Of a stretch of DNA of 8,073 bases, positions 1-5,982 are shown piece by piece. Location of the stretch: assembly GCA_021815525.1 (NCBI GenBank), contig JAKAGN010000110.1, positions 1 to 8,073 on the forward strand, read 5' to 3'. The first letter of the stretch is position 1, and every line of letters begins with the position of its first letter. The stretch comes from Deltaproteobacteria bacterium. GTDB lineage: Bacteria > Desulfobacterota > Desulfobacteria > Desulfobacterales > Desulfatibacillaceae. Position numbers and translations under genes: made by a program. The notes below the pieces were generated by a model that made no database searches, was not told the origin of the DNA, and saw only the letters and a list, made by a program, of their open reading frames with translations.

Positions 1-1330
1 GGCAAGCTTGCGGGGCAGGGCCTCGACCGCGCCGGCCGGAATTTCCGGGCTCGATTTTTCGGCGTCCCTGGGAGGCCTCGGGCGGCTCGCCGCTTCCGGC
101 AACCTCACACGGAACTCCAAGGACTGGGACTTTGCGGGCAAGGCGAAAGTTTCGGGCGCGGAGCTTTCCGGGCTTTGGTCGACCTTCGTGAAGGACCCCC
201 TCTCGGCCGCGAGCCCCGGCCTCGCCAAAACGGCCCTTTCGGGCGGGGCCGATCTTTTTCTCGACATCGCGCGGAAAAGCGGCGTGACGGATGTTTCCGG
301 CCGCCTTTCCATAAGGGACATGGACCTTAGCGACGCGGGCGCGGAAACCGTGAAGGGCTTCGCCCTCGACCTTCCCCTGTCATACCGCTTCGGGGCCCCG
401 GGCCCGGACATTCCGGAGGGAATGCCCGACTGGGGCCGGCTTGCCGTCCAGAAAATCAAGGCGGGCTCCGTAACGCTCGGGCCTTACAAGCTTTCCGTGG
501 CCCTCATGCGCAACCGTTTCTGGGTGCGGGAGGACATTTCCATCCCCATTTTCGGCTCCGCGGTGACCCTCTCCGGGATCCGGGTCATGGAGCCCCTCTC
601 GCCCGGATTTTCGGCCAGGCTGACGGCCGTGGTGGGGGACATCGATCTGGCCAACATCCCCTCCGGGATGCGCCTTGCCGGGCGCATCGGCGGAACCCTC
701 TCGCCCGTCACGGCCACGATGCGGAAGGTCACGCTAGGCGGCTCCCTCACCGGCTCCTTCTTCGGCGGAAGCCTTGCGGTCACGGGCCTCGGCGTGGACG
801 ACCCCTTCGGCAAGGGCCGCACCATCCTGGCGGATGTGGCCATGAAGGGCGTGGCTTTAGAGCCCTTCACCAAGGCCCTGGGCGCGGGCGTGGTGCTGGG
901 CGTGGTGGACATAGAGGCCCGGAACGTGGCCATAGCCCAGGGCCAGCCCGTGGCCTTCGACCTTGCGGTCCGCTCCGTCAGGAAAAAGGGCGTGCCCCAG
1001 AAGGTGAGCCTCGCGGCCGTGAACTCCATCTCGGTCCTCTCCTCGGGCTCGGGCTTGACGGGCGTGGGGGTGGGGATACTTAAAGGCGTGTTCGACAACT
1101 TTCCCTACGAGGCCATGGGATTTTCCTGCGCGCTCAGAAACGACGTGTTCTCCGTGCGGGGCCTCATCCGCGAGGGCGGCGCCGAGTATCTCGTCAAAAG
1201 GCCTTTGATACGCGGCATAAACGTGATAAACAGGAACCTGGAGAACAAGATCAGCTTCTCCGACATGCTGGAGCGGGTCCAGCGGGTGAGGGGGAGCGGG
1301 CCTGGGCCGGATGTGCGCATGGGCCAGTGA
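1..1330 (+). CDS. ydbH: YdbH-like AsmA-family intermembrane phospholipid transport protein, C-terminal part (5' end outside window)
   Basis: The reading frame is already open at the first base, so the protein continues upstream; only its last ~440 residues are visible. The sequence shows long runs of alternating hydrophobic/polar residues with many Gly and Ser, as expected of the beta-rich groove of AsmA-like bridge proteins, and no catalytic motif. The last ~80 residues (a Gly-rich stretch, then 'FSVRGLIREGGAEYLVKR' and 'INVINRNLENKISFSDML') resemble the conserved C-terminus of YdbH-type proteins. In E. coli, YdbH is anchored in the inner membrane and with lipoprotein YnbE forms a bridge carrying phospholipids to the outer membrane; YdbL assists. 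The next gene encodes a lipoprotein with a YdbL domain, which strongly supports the call. E. coli YdbH is about 880 residues, so roughly half is missing here. The stop codon lies inside the left arm of a palindromic repeat. Alternative: another AsmA/TamB-like protein. Confidence 0.68.
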   Translation, partial: ASLRGRASTAPAGISGLDFSASLGGLGRLAASGNLTRNSKDWDFAGKAKVSGAELSGLWSTFVKDPLSAASPGLAKTALSGGADLFLDIARKSGVTDVSGRLSIRDMDLSDAGAETVKGFALDLPLSYRFGAPGPDIPEGMPDWGRLAVQKIKAGSVTLGPYKLSVALMRNRFWVREDISIPIFGSAVTLSGIRVMEPLSPGFSARLTAVVGDIDLANIPSGMRLAGRIGGTLSPVTATMRKVTLGGSLTGSFFGGSLAVTGLGVDDPFGKGRTILADVAMKGVALEPFTKALGAGVVLGVVDIEARNVAIAQGQPVAFDLAVRSVRKKGVPQKVSLAAVNSISVLSSGSGLTGVGVGILKGVFDNFPYEAMGFSCALRNDVFSVRGLIREGGAEYLVKRPLIRGINVINRNLENKISFSDMLERVQRVRGSGPGPDVRMGQ

Positions 1331-1457
1331 CAGGCCGCGTAAAAACGCGATCTGCGGCGTTGCGCGAGAAAGCAATTTCGGTCACGTACGAAAAGTACGC
1401 TCCCTGCATTGCTTTTTCGCGCGCCTTGCATCTCATCGTTTTTACGCGGCCTGTGAC
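1327..1457. repeat. Palindromic intergenic repeat, copy 1
   Basis: This is an imperfect inverted repeat of about 131 bp. The outer arms 1327-1347 and 1437-1457 match at 20 of 21 bases (GTGACAGGCCGCGTAAAAACG against the complement of the right end). Inside, GCGCGAGAAAGCAAT pairs at 14 of 15 bases with the opposite strand of ATTGCTTTTTCGCGC, then come an unpaired 8x8 internal loop and a central hairpin CGTAC-GAAAA-GTACG. There is no transposase or coding content. The left arm covers the stop codon of the preceding gene. It looks like a REP/MITE-type element that folds into a long rod as RNA or cruciform DNA. Similar repeats seem familiar to me from Desulfobacterota genomes, but that is recollection only. 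Confidence 0.85.
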
Positions 1458-1458
1458 A

Positions 1459-1577
1459 GCCTGGCAAAAAACGAAAACTGCCGCGTTGCGCCAGAAAGCA
1501 ATTTCGGTCACGTACGAAAAGTACGCTCCCTGCATTGCTTTTTCGCGCGCCTTGCATCTCATCGTTTTTCGCCGGGC
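1459..1577. repeat. Palindromic intergenic repeat, copy 2
   Basis: This is a second copy of the element at 1327-1457, directly oriented at a 126-bp period. Positions 1493-1569 are identical to 1367-1443 (77 bases), and 1479-1569 matches 1353-1443 with two mismatches. The outer arms differ from copy 1 but pair with each other: GCCTGGCAAAAAACG at 1459-1473 against the complement of CGTTTTTCGCCGGGC at 1563-1577 (13 of 15). The stem is thus kept although the arm sequence changed. Together with copy 1 and positions 1578-1670 it fills the 340-base gap between the two YdbH-system genes; the remainder holds only an 11-bp hairpin at 1584-1608 and the ribosome binding site of the next gene. Confidence 0.85.
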
Positions 1578-1583
1578 TCTTGG

Positions 1584-1608
1584 GCCGGCCTTTTTCAAAA
1601 GGGCTGGC
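1584..1608. other. Short inverted repeat upstream of the lipoprotein gene
   Basis: The arms GCCGGCCTTTT and AAAGGGCTGGC (with T-G wobbles) form a stem of about 11 pairs around a 3-base loop. No T-run follows, so it is not a classical terminator. It could be a further palindromic fragment next to the two repeats or a leader hairpin of the following gene. Confidence 0.35.
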
Positions 1609-1670
1609 ACCGGCGCGACCGGGATCCGGCGCTTTTACGGAAGAAAGAACACAATCCTGGAGGACAACAC

Positions 1671-2309
1671 ATGGTTCGTTCATGGAAAATGATTTTCGCC
1701 CTGTGCGTGGCGACAGCGATGATCGCGGCCTGCGTCACGGTGAACATTTACTTTCCCGCGGCCAAGGTGCAGAAGGCGGCGGAGCAGATCGTGGACGAGG
1801 TTTACGGCGCAAAGCCCGGCGACGCAGGAGCCGGCGGGAAGAAGGACGCGGAGCCCGCTCCGGCGGCCGAGGCCCCCAAGCCCTCCTCGTCCCTGGGCGC
1901 GCGCTTCGTGGTGTCCCTGGCCGCCATGCTGTCGCCAAGAAGCGCCTGGGCCGACGACGCCACCACGGTATCCAACGCCAACATCCGCGCATTGAAGTCC
2001 GAGATCGCGTCGAACCACGAGAAGCTGGCGCCCCATTACGCCGCCGGCCGGGTGGGGATCGGCAACAACGGGCTCCTTGTGGTGAAATCCACCGAGGGCC
2101 TGGGCCTGAAGGACGTGGCGGAGCTGAAGCGCGTTGTGGAGGCCGACAACCAGGCCCGCATGAAGCTTTACCAGGAAGTCGCCGCGGCCCTCGGCATCGA
2201 CCCCGGCCAGGTGGCCAAGGTCCAGGCCACCTTCGCGGCCGAATGGATCGGCAAGGCCCCGGCCGGCTGGTGGGTGCAGGACGCCTCCGGCGCGTGGCGG
2301 AAGAAATAG
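1671..2309 (+). CDS. ydbL: Lipoprotein with C-terminal DUF1318 (YdbL) domain; YnbE-YdbL-like fusion
   Basis: A protein of 212 residues. The start at 1671 has GGAGG at 1659-1663 with 7-base spacing and opens a lipoprotein signal peptide: basic MVRSWK, hydrophobic core, lipobox MIAAC with Cys21 as predicted lipidation site. Directly after the Cys comes a short strand-like stretch VTVNIYFPA and a helix (about 30-46), reminiscent of mature YnbE. Residues 47-74 are a Gly/Ala/Pro/Lys linker. Residues 78-94 look like a second, internal signal peptide ending in SAWA before Asp95-Asp96. Residues ~98-212 are the DUF1318/YdbL domain, ending in the typical 'GWWVQDASGAWRKK'. In E. coli YnbE is the outer-membrane partner of YdbH and YdbL is a periplasmic helper thought to control YnbE assembly. 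Here both roles seem to sit on one polypeptide next to the YdbH-like gene. The frame stays open upstream through the repeats, but only the 1671 start has a proper ribosome binding site and signal peptide. Confidence 0.85.
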   Translation: MVRSWKMIFALCVATAMIAACVTVNIYFPAAKVQKAAEQIVDEVYGAKPGDAGAGGKKDAEPAPAAEAPKPSSSLGARFVVSLAAMLSPRSAWADDATTVSNANIRALKSEIASNHEKLAPHYAAGRVGIGNNGLLVVKSTEGLGLKDVAELKRVVEADNQARMKLYQEVAAALGIDPGQVAKVQATFAAEWIGKAPAGWWVQDASGAWRKK

Positions 2310-2317
2310 CCTAGGCG

Positions 2318-2362
2318 TTCCGGCGCGGGAAACTCCCCCGTGGATCGGTTCCCGCGCCGGAA
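2318..2362. other. Perfect 14-bp inverted repeat between the lipoprotein gene and the HEPN/MNT pair
   Basis: TTCCGGCGCGGGAA at 2318-2331 is exactly complementary to TTCCCGCGCCGGAA at 2349-2362, with a 17-base loop. It starts 8 bases after the lipoprotein stop codon and ends just before the ribosome binding site of the nucleotidyltransferase gene. There is no T-run, so an ordinary intrinsic terminator is unlikely on either strand. It could be an RNA-stabilising or attenuating hairpin, or an operator for the toxin-antitoxin pair. Confidence 0.6.
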
Positions 2363-2380
2363 GCCGGCTGGAGCACTGCC

Positions 2381-2702
2381 ATGACGGAAAACGAACGGCG
2401 GGTTGCGGAAAAGTTCAAAAAAGCTTCTGGCGGAAAAAATTTCCTCCACCCGCCTGATCCTTTTCGGTTCGCGCGCGCGGGGGGACGCAGGCCCCCTTTC
2501 CGACATGGACATAATGGTGATCGTGGACGGGGACGATGCAGCTTCGGCTCGGCGCCTAGTCTCCGAGTGCGCCTGGGAGGCTTCCTTCGGCAGCGGCATA
2601 GTGCTCTCGCCGGTCGTCGTTTCGGCCCGGGAATGGGACCGCGGTCCGGGGCGCGCTTCGCTTCTGGGCCTTGCCGTGGCCCGCGAGGGCGTTGCCATCT
2701 GA
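2381..2702 (+). pseudogene. MNT-type nucleotidyltransferase (antitoxin of a HEPN/MNT pair), frameshifted near its start
   Basis: The start ATG at 2381 has GGAG at 2370-2373 with 7-base spacing. Its frame encodes MTENERRVAEKFKK and then loses the family sequence; the rest of the domain is in another frame, open from a TTG at 2403 to 2702. Removing one A from the six-A run at 2417-2422 joins the two into a continuous 106-residue protein running VAEKFKKLLAEKI into the MNT fold. That protein has the exact GSX10DXD nucleotidyltransferase signature: Gly29-Ser30, then Asp41 and Asp43 (GSRARGDAGPLSDMD). MNT proteins of this kind act as antitoxins that adenylylate a HEPN ribonuclease toxin, and a HEPN gene follows 13 bases downstream. 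Initiation at TTG 2403 could still give a 99-residue protein with the full active site, but it lacks a good ribosome binding site. A sequencing error in the A-run is possible. Confidence 0.75.
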
Positions 2703-2715
2703 ATCAGGGAGACCG

Positions 2716-3140
2716 ATGGAAACAGATGACATCCGCGCCCTGGTTTACTACAGGCTGGAACAGGCGTCGAACGCCTTGGAGGATGCCCGTCTTCTCGCCG
2801 CCGCGCGCCGGCCATCCTTGAGCATAGTCAATCGTTCTTATTACGCGATGTTTTACGCGGCGCTGGCCCTTCTTCAGGATATAGGAGCCGTTCCCCGCAA
2901 GCACGCCGGTGTCCTTTCCTTGTTCGATACGGAATTTGTGCTCAAGAGCGTTTCCCTATAGCGATGTCAAAGGACTTTCATTGGGCCTTCGACCTGCGCC
3001 AATCGTCCGATTATCATGTAACGGCGCCCTTGTCCGACTCCGACGCCTTGGACCTCATGGAAAGAGGCCGGCGCTTCGTGGCAAGGGTCGCGGAGCATCT
3101 GGAAAAGCGATATCCGCCCGCATCAGCGGGGGATGAATGA
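2716..3140 (+). pseudogene. HEPN domain protein (UPF0332-like toxin), frameshifted before its RNase motif
   Basis: The ATG at 2716 has GGGAG at 2707-2711. The intact first part (77 residues) shows HEPN/UPF0332 hallmarks: an N-terminal helix 'YYRLEQASNALEDARLL', 'NRSYYAMFYAALALL' at 39-53, and 'KHAGVLSLFDTEFV' at 62-75. The frame then stops at 2961 after four unrelated residues. The expected C-terminal half continues in another frame to a stop at 3138-3140: 'RFPIAMSKDFHWAFDLRQ', then SSDYH, then a final helix 'ERGRRFVARVAEHLEK'. Restoring one base near 2946 (AAG-GAG-CGT) yields a 141-residue protein, normal for the family. The R-X5-H motif (Arg95-His101 of the repaired protein), matching the RX4-6H catalytic motif of HEPN RNases, lies after the break, so the 81-residue product made as written should be inactive. 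The gene follows its MNT partner by 13 bases. A sequencing error cannot be excluded. Confidence 0.78.
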
Positions 3141-3168
3141 ACGGAAGCACTCGGCAAGGCCAAGACTC

Positions 3169-3846
3169 ATGCGTGTGCTCATCATAGAGGACGACGGCAA
3201 GACCGCGGGCTTCATCGCCAAGGGGCTGAGGCAGGAAGGCTTTGCCGTGGACGTGGCCGAGGACGGCGAGGAGGGCCTCCATCTCATCTCGGAGGAGCCC
3301 TACGACGCCGCGGTGGTGGACGTGATGCTGCCCCGGATGGACGGGGTGTCGCTGGTGGACGCGGCCCGCAAGAGGGGCGTCCAGACCCCCATCATCTTCC
3401 TCTCGGCCCGGCGCACGGTGGACGACCGCGTGCGGGGGCTCCAGTCGGGCGGAGACGACTACATCACCAAGCCCTTCTCCTTCGTGGAGCTTCTGGCAAG
3501 GCTCCGGGCCCTCATCCGCCGCTCCACCGGGGCGGAGAACGCCACACTCCTCTCCGTGGGGGACCTTGCGCTGGACCTCTCGCGCCGCACCGCCGCCCGC
3601 GGCGGCGTTCCCCTGGAACTCCAGCCGCGGGAGTTCGCGCTCCTGGAGTTCCTCATGCGCAACGCCGGGCGCGTCGTCTCCAAGACCATGATCATGGAGC
3701 ACGTTTGGGACTACAACTTCGATCCCCAGACCAACGTGGTGGAGGCCAGCGTCTGCCGCCTCCGGGCCAAGCTGGACGAGGGCTCGGCAAAACCACTCAT
3801 CAAGACCATCCGCGGTGTTGGCTATGTCCTGGAAGAGGCTCGCTGA
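3169..3846 (+). CDS. OmpR/PhoB-family response regulator (CusR/CopR-like subgroup)
   Basis: 225 residues with a receiver domain (about 1-115) and a winged-helix DNA-binding domain (about 130-222). The receiver has acidic pocket Asp8/Asp9, phosphoacceptor Asp51 (VVDVMLP), Ser79 and Lys101 (KPFSF). The effector domain has 'LQPREFALLEFLMRNAG', 'WDYNFDPQTNVVEASV' and 'IKTIRGVGYVLE', the layout of the CusR/CopR heavy-metal regulators, though the real signal is unknown. I chose ATG 3169 because it gives the canonical MRVLIIEDD start and has AAGG 9 bases upstream; ATG 3133 would add 12 residues and sits directly against a G-run. The 3133 alternative overlaps the end of the HEPN gene. The kinase gene overlaps its 3' end by 23 bases, so the two are surely co-translated. 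No copy of the 11-bp hexamer array found downstream occurs in front of this gene, so autoregulation through it is not seen. Confidence 0.93.
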   Translation: MRVLIIEDDGKTAGFIAKGLRQEGFAVDVAEDGEEGLHLISEEPYDAAVVDVMLPRMDGVSLVDAARKRGVQTPIIFLSARRTVDDRVRGLQSGGDDYITKPFSFVELLARLRALIRRSTGAENATLLSVGDLALDLSRRTAARGGVPLELQPREFALLEFLMRNAGRVVSKTMIMEHVWDYNFDPQTNVVEASVCRLRAKLDEGSAKPLIKTIRGVGYVLEEAR

Positions 3847-5281
3847 CCGAACCGGCACGCTGGCGTTCCGGCTCGCCCTCCTTTACGCCGTCATCTTCGT
3901 GGTGTCCTCGGCCGCCGTGTTCTGGGTGACCCACGTCCTGATCCAGCGCTTCACCCTGCACCAGATGGATCTGCGGCTCGCCACCTACTGGTACCAGCTC
4001 ACCAACGAGCTGGAGATGGACCTGGTGCCCTCCCTGCAGCAGGAGCTCACCGAGCGCGCCAACGCCCGCGGCACTGAGAAGGTGTTCTACCAGATCCTGG
4101 ACGAGAACGGAAAAACAGTGGCGTCCTCGGACCTTTCCGGCTGGTCCGCCGTGGGCGTGGACCCGGGCTACCTAAAGCGGGCGCACGCGGGCGAAACCCT
4201 CTTCGCCACCGCGCCGGTGCCGGACCTGAGGCGGCGCCTGCGGGTCCTTTACGCACCCATCCTGGACGACAAGGTCTTCCTGGCCGGGGTGTCCATGTCG
4301 GAGTTCGACGGGCTTTTAGGGCGGCTTTCGGAGATTTTCGCCGCGATGGTCCTGGTCATGGCCGTGTTGGGCGTGTCCGTGGGCTGGCAGATGGCCAGGC
4401 GCGCGATGTCCGGGGTGGAGGAGGTCACCCGGACGGCCTCGGTTATCGCGGGCGGCCGGTTCGATCTCCGGGTGAACGTGGCGGGCCAGGGCCGCGAGAT
4501 AGCGGAGCTTTGCCGCACCTTCAACGTAATGCTGGAGTATATCAGCCGCCTCATCCGCCAGCTTAGGGACACCGGCGACGCCATAGCCCACGACCTGCGC
4601 ACGCCCGTAACGAGGATCCGGGGCGCTGCCGAGACCACCATCCTGTCCCGGGGCGGAATCGAGGAGTACCGGGTCATGGCGGCCAACATCATCGAGGAGA
4701 CGGAGCTTCTGCTCCGCATCATAAACACCAACCTCGAGATTTCCGAGGCCGAGGCCGGGCTCTCCAAGGTCCGCCAGGACGATCTCGACCTGGGGCATCT
4801 GGTCCGGGAGGCCGCGAGCCTCTTTTCGCCGCTTTGCGAGCAGAAGGGCATCTCGCTTTCGGTGGAGGCCCCCGAAAGCCTGGCCTACACCGGGGACGTG
4901 CTGAAGATCCGGCGGGTGCTGGCAAATCTTATGGACAACGCCGTGAAGTTCACCCCCTCCGGCGGCCGGATCTCCGTCCGGGCCTCCCGGAACGATGAAT
5001 GCATGGAGCTTTCCGTGGCGGACACCGGCCCGGGCATACCGGCCGAGGATGCGGCGCGGGTCTTCACCCGCTTCCTTCGCCTGGACGAAAGCCGCAACAC
5101 CATGGGAAACGGCCTGGGGCTGGCGCTGGCCCGCTCCATGGCCCATCTCATGGGGGGCGACATCCGCCTCGAAAGCGAGCCGGGCCTAGGCTCCACCTTC
5201 ACGCTCACCCTGCCTCTCCACGATTCCCGCTCCGGGTTCCGATCATTACCAAACGGTAATGCCGGGCCAATTCTTCGGTAA
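3824..5281 (+). CDS. Membrane sensor histidine kinase, partner of the OmpR-family regulator
   Basis: 485 residues from ATG 3824, which overlaps the regulator's last 23 bases. Order of parts: first membrane segment about 17-39; periplasmic sensor about 40-169; second membrane segment about 171-191; HAMP linker about 192-245; dimerisation domain with phospho-His256 in DAIAHDLRTPVTRI; ATPase domain with N box (Asp371-Asn372, LMDNAVKFTP), G1 box from Asp400 (DTGPGIP), F box (FTRFLRLDES) and G2 box (GNGLGLALA, 428-436). All residues needed for autophosphorylation are present. The sensor has no His/Met/Cys cluster, so a metal signal, although suggested by the regulator's subgroup, is not supported. 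The natural end of the ATPase fold is near 'STFTLTLPL'; the final ~20 residues are encoded by DNA that also carries a repeated promoter element, whose third hexamer supplies the TAA stop. Initiation at GTG 3815 is possible but less likely. Confidence 0.92.
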   Translation: MSWKRLADRTGTLAFRLALLYAVIFVVSSAAVFWVTHVLIQRFTLHQMDLRLATYWYQLTNELEMDLVPSLQQELTERANARGTEKVFYQILDENGKTVASSDLSGWSAVGVDPGYLKRAHAGETLFATAPVPDLRRRLRVLYAPILDDKVFLAGVSMSEFDGLLGRLSEIFAAMVLVMAVLGVSVGWQMARRAMSGVEEVTRTASVIAGGRFDLRVNVAGQGREIAELCRTFNVMLEYISRLIRQLRDTGDAIAHDLRTPVTRIRGAAETTILSRGGIEEYRVMAANIIEETELLLRIINTNLEISEAEAGLSKVRQDDLDLGHLVREAASLFSPLCEQKGISLSVEAPESLAYTGDVLKIRRVLANLMDNAVKFTPSGGRISVRASRNDECMELSVADTGPGIPAEDAARVFTRFLRLDESRNTMGNGLGLALARSMAHLMGGDIRLESEPGLGSTFTLTLPLHDSRSGFRSLPNGNAGPILR

Positions 5282-5299
5282 TCCATCCCGCCTTATGTT
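5241..5299 (+). promoter_or_regulatory. Tandem 11-bp operator and promoter, copy A (upstream of the OB-like secreted protein)
   Basis: Hexamers GGTAAT (5255-5260), GCCAAT (5266-5271) and GGTAAT (5277-5282) lie exactly 11 bp apart. ATTACC at 5245-5250 forms an inverted pair with the first GGTAAT. A -10-like TATGTT (5294-5299) starts 11 bases after the array, and no good -35 sits in the usual place. A 42-bp near-copy (34/42) occurs at 5983-6024 with a -10-like hexamer at the same distance. PhoB/OmpR-family regulators bind 11-bp tandem repeats that replace the -35, so this is a candidate target of the adjacent response regulator. An alternative constitutive-type promoter just downstream is TTGACT (5298-5303), 16 bases, TATGCC (5320-5325). 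The element overlaps the kinase 3' end. Confidence 0.7.
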
Positions 5300-5422
5300 G
5301 ACTACGATGGCCTAGGCTTTATGCCTTGCGTCCAGGCCGCGGCCAGCCCGCGGAAAAAACGGATTACCGAAACCGGAGCCGGCAAAGCGCCATCTCCGAA
5401 ACCATCAAGGAGAAATATCACC

Positions 5423-5956
5423 ATGAAGAAATCCTGGATACTGTCGTCCCTGCTGCTCGCGTGCGTTATCGCGGCCGCCGGGCTGGTTTCCGCCTCGGAA
5501 AAGGCCGCCCCGGCGCCCGCTCCGGCCGTGGCGGCCCCGGCTTCACCCGCTGTCCCGGCCCCGGCGGCTCCGGCGCCCGCTCCGGCCGTCAAGGCCAAGC
5601 GCAGGGTGTGGACGGGCGTGGTGGAGGAAAAGGACGGCGTCATGATGCTGCGCTGCAGGGCCGGGCTTCTGCCCCTAATCGGCGGGGTGTCCAAGGAAAT
5701 GACCGGCAGGAAGTGCAGGGTTTCCGGCTTCGAGGAAAAGGGCCCGGACGGCAAGGCCTCCATCAAGGTGGTGAAGTGCGACGAGGTGAAGAAAACCCCC
5801 GGCATGGAAAGACGCAAGGCCCGCAGGGAGGTCCCCAAGAAGGCCGCGCCCAAGAAGGCCGAGGAAGTGAAGCCGGGAACCGCGCCGGCCGCGCCCACGG
5901 CTCCAGCAGCGCCGGCCCCGGCGCCCCAGGAGCCAGCCCCGGCCCCCGTCCGGTAG
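5423..5956 (+). CDS. Secreted Ala/Pro-rich protein with a small OB-like central domain, function unknown
   Basis: 177 residues; AAGGAG at 5407-5412 supports the ATG at 5423. Residues 1-24 form a signal peptide (MKKSW, hydrophobic core, cleavage expected after LVSA). A lipobox-like LLAC at 11-14 is too early in the core to be convincing. Residues ~25-57 are Ala/Pro-rich, with a 20-base exact DNA repeat (5510-5529 and 5570-5589). Residues ~58-125 form the only ordered part: WTGVVEEKDGVMMLRC, then GRKCRVSGF, then 'KASIKVVKCDEV', a strand-rich G..V..L..G..V.V.G...I.V pattern like small bacterial OB-folds, with three cysteines. The tail is Lys-rich, then Ala/Pro-rich. I do not recognise the family. 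Transcription probably starts near 5306 from promoter copy A, giving a leader of about 115 bases. It shares signal-peptide style, composition and promoter element with the next gene. Confidence 0.8.
   Translation: MKKSWILSSLLLACVIAAAGLVSASEKAAPAPAPAVAAPASPAVPAPAAPAPAPAVKAKRRVWTGVVEEKDGVMMLRCRAGLLPLIGGVSKEMTGRKCRVSGFEEKGPDGKASIKVVKCDEVKKTPGMERRKARREVPKKAAPKKAEEVKPGTAPAAPTAPAAPAPAPQEPAPAPVR
5510..5589. repeat. 20-bp direct repeat within the Ala/Pro-rich arm
   Basis: CCGGCGCCCGCTCCGGCCGT occurs at 5510-5529 and again, identical, at 5570-5589. The 60-bp spacing keeps the reading frame (20 codons), and both copies encode part of PAPAPAV. This is in-frame expansion of a low-complexity region. Confidence 0.8.
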
Positions 5957-5982
5957 GGAAGCCGTTTTTCGTAAGGGTGCCC

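Noticed and set aside
1327..1577. CRISPR array or insertion sequence as explanation for the tandem repeats
   Set aside because: There are only two units, no unique spacers of constant length, no cas gene and no transposase; the units are long palindromes.
1311..1670. An in-frame extension of the lipoprotein upstream through both palindromic repeats
   Set aside because: The repeats happen to lack stops in that frame (126 bp is a multiple of three). The translated part is just two copies of the repeat, and the signal peptide and ribosome binding site place the true start at 1671.
1105..1683. Minus-strand frames across the repeats with duplicated peptide segments
   Set aside because: The duplicated peptides mirror the DNA repeat; there is no ribosome binding site and no family resemblance.
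3055..3858. A long minus-strand frame opposite the response regulator
   Set aside because: The + strand encodes a complete response regulator with all conserved residues; the minus frame has no family features.
5335..5353. Palindromic CCGCGG pair with a nearby A-run as a terminator
   Set aside because: On the + strand it is followed by A bases, not T. On the minus strand the T-run comes before the stem, so it fits a terminator on neither strand.
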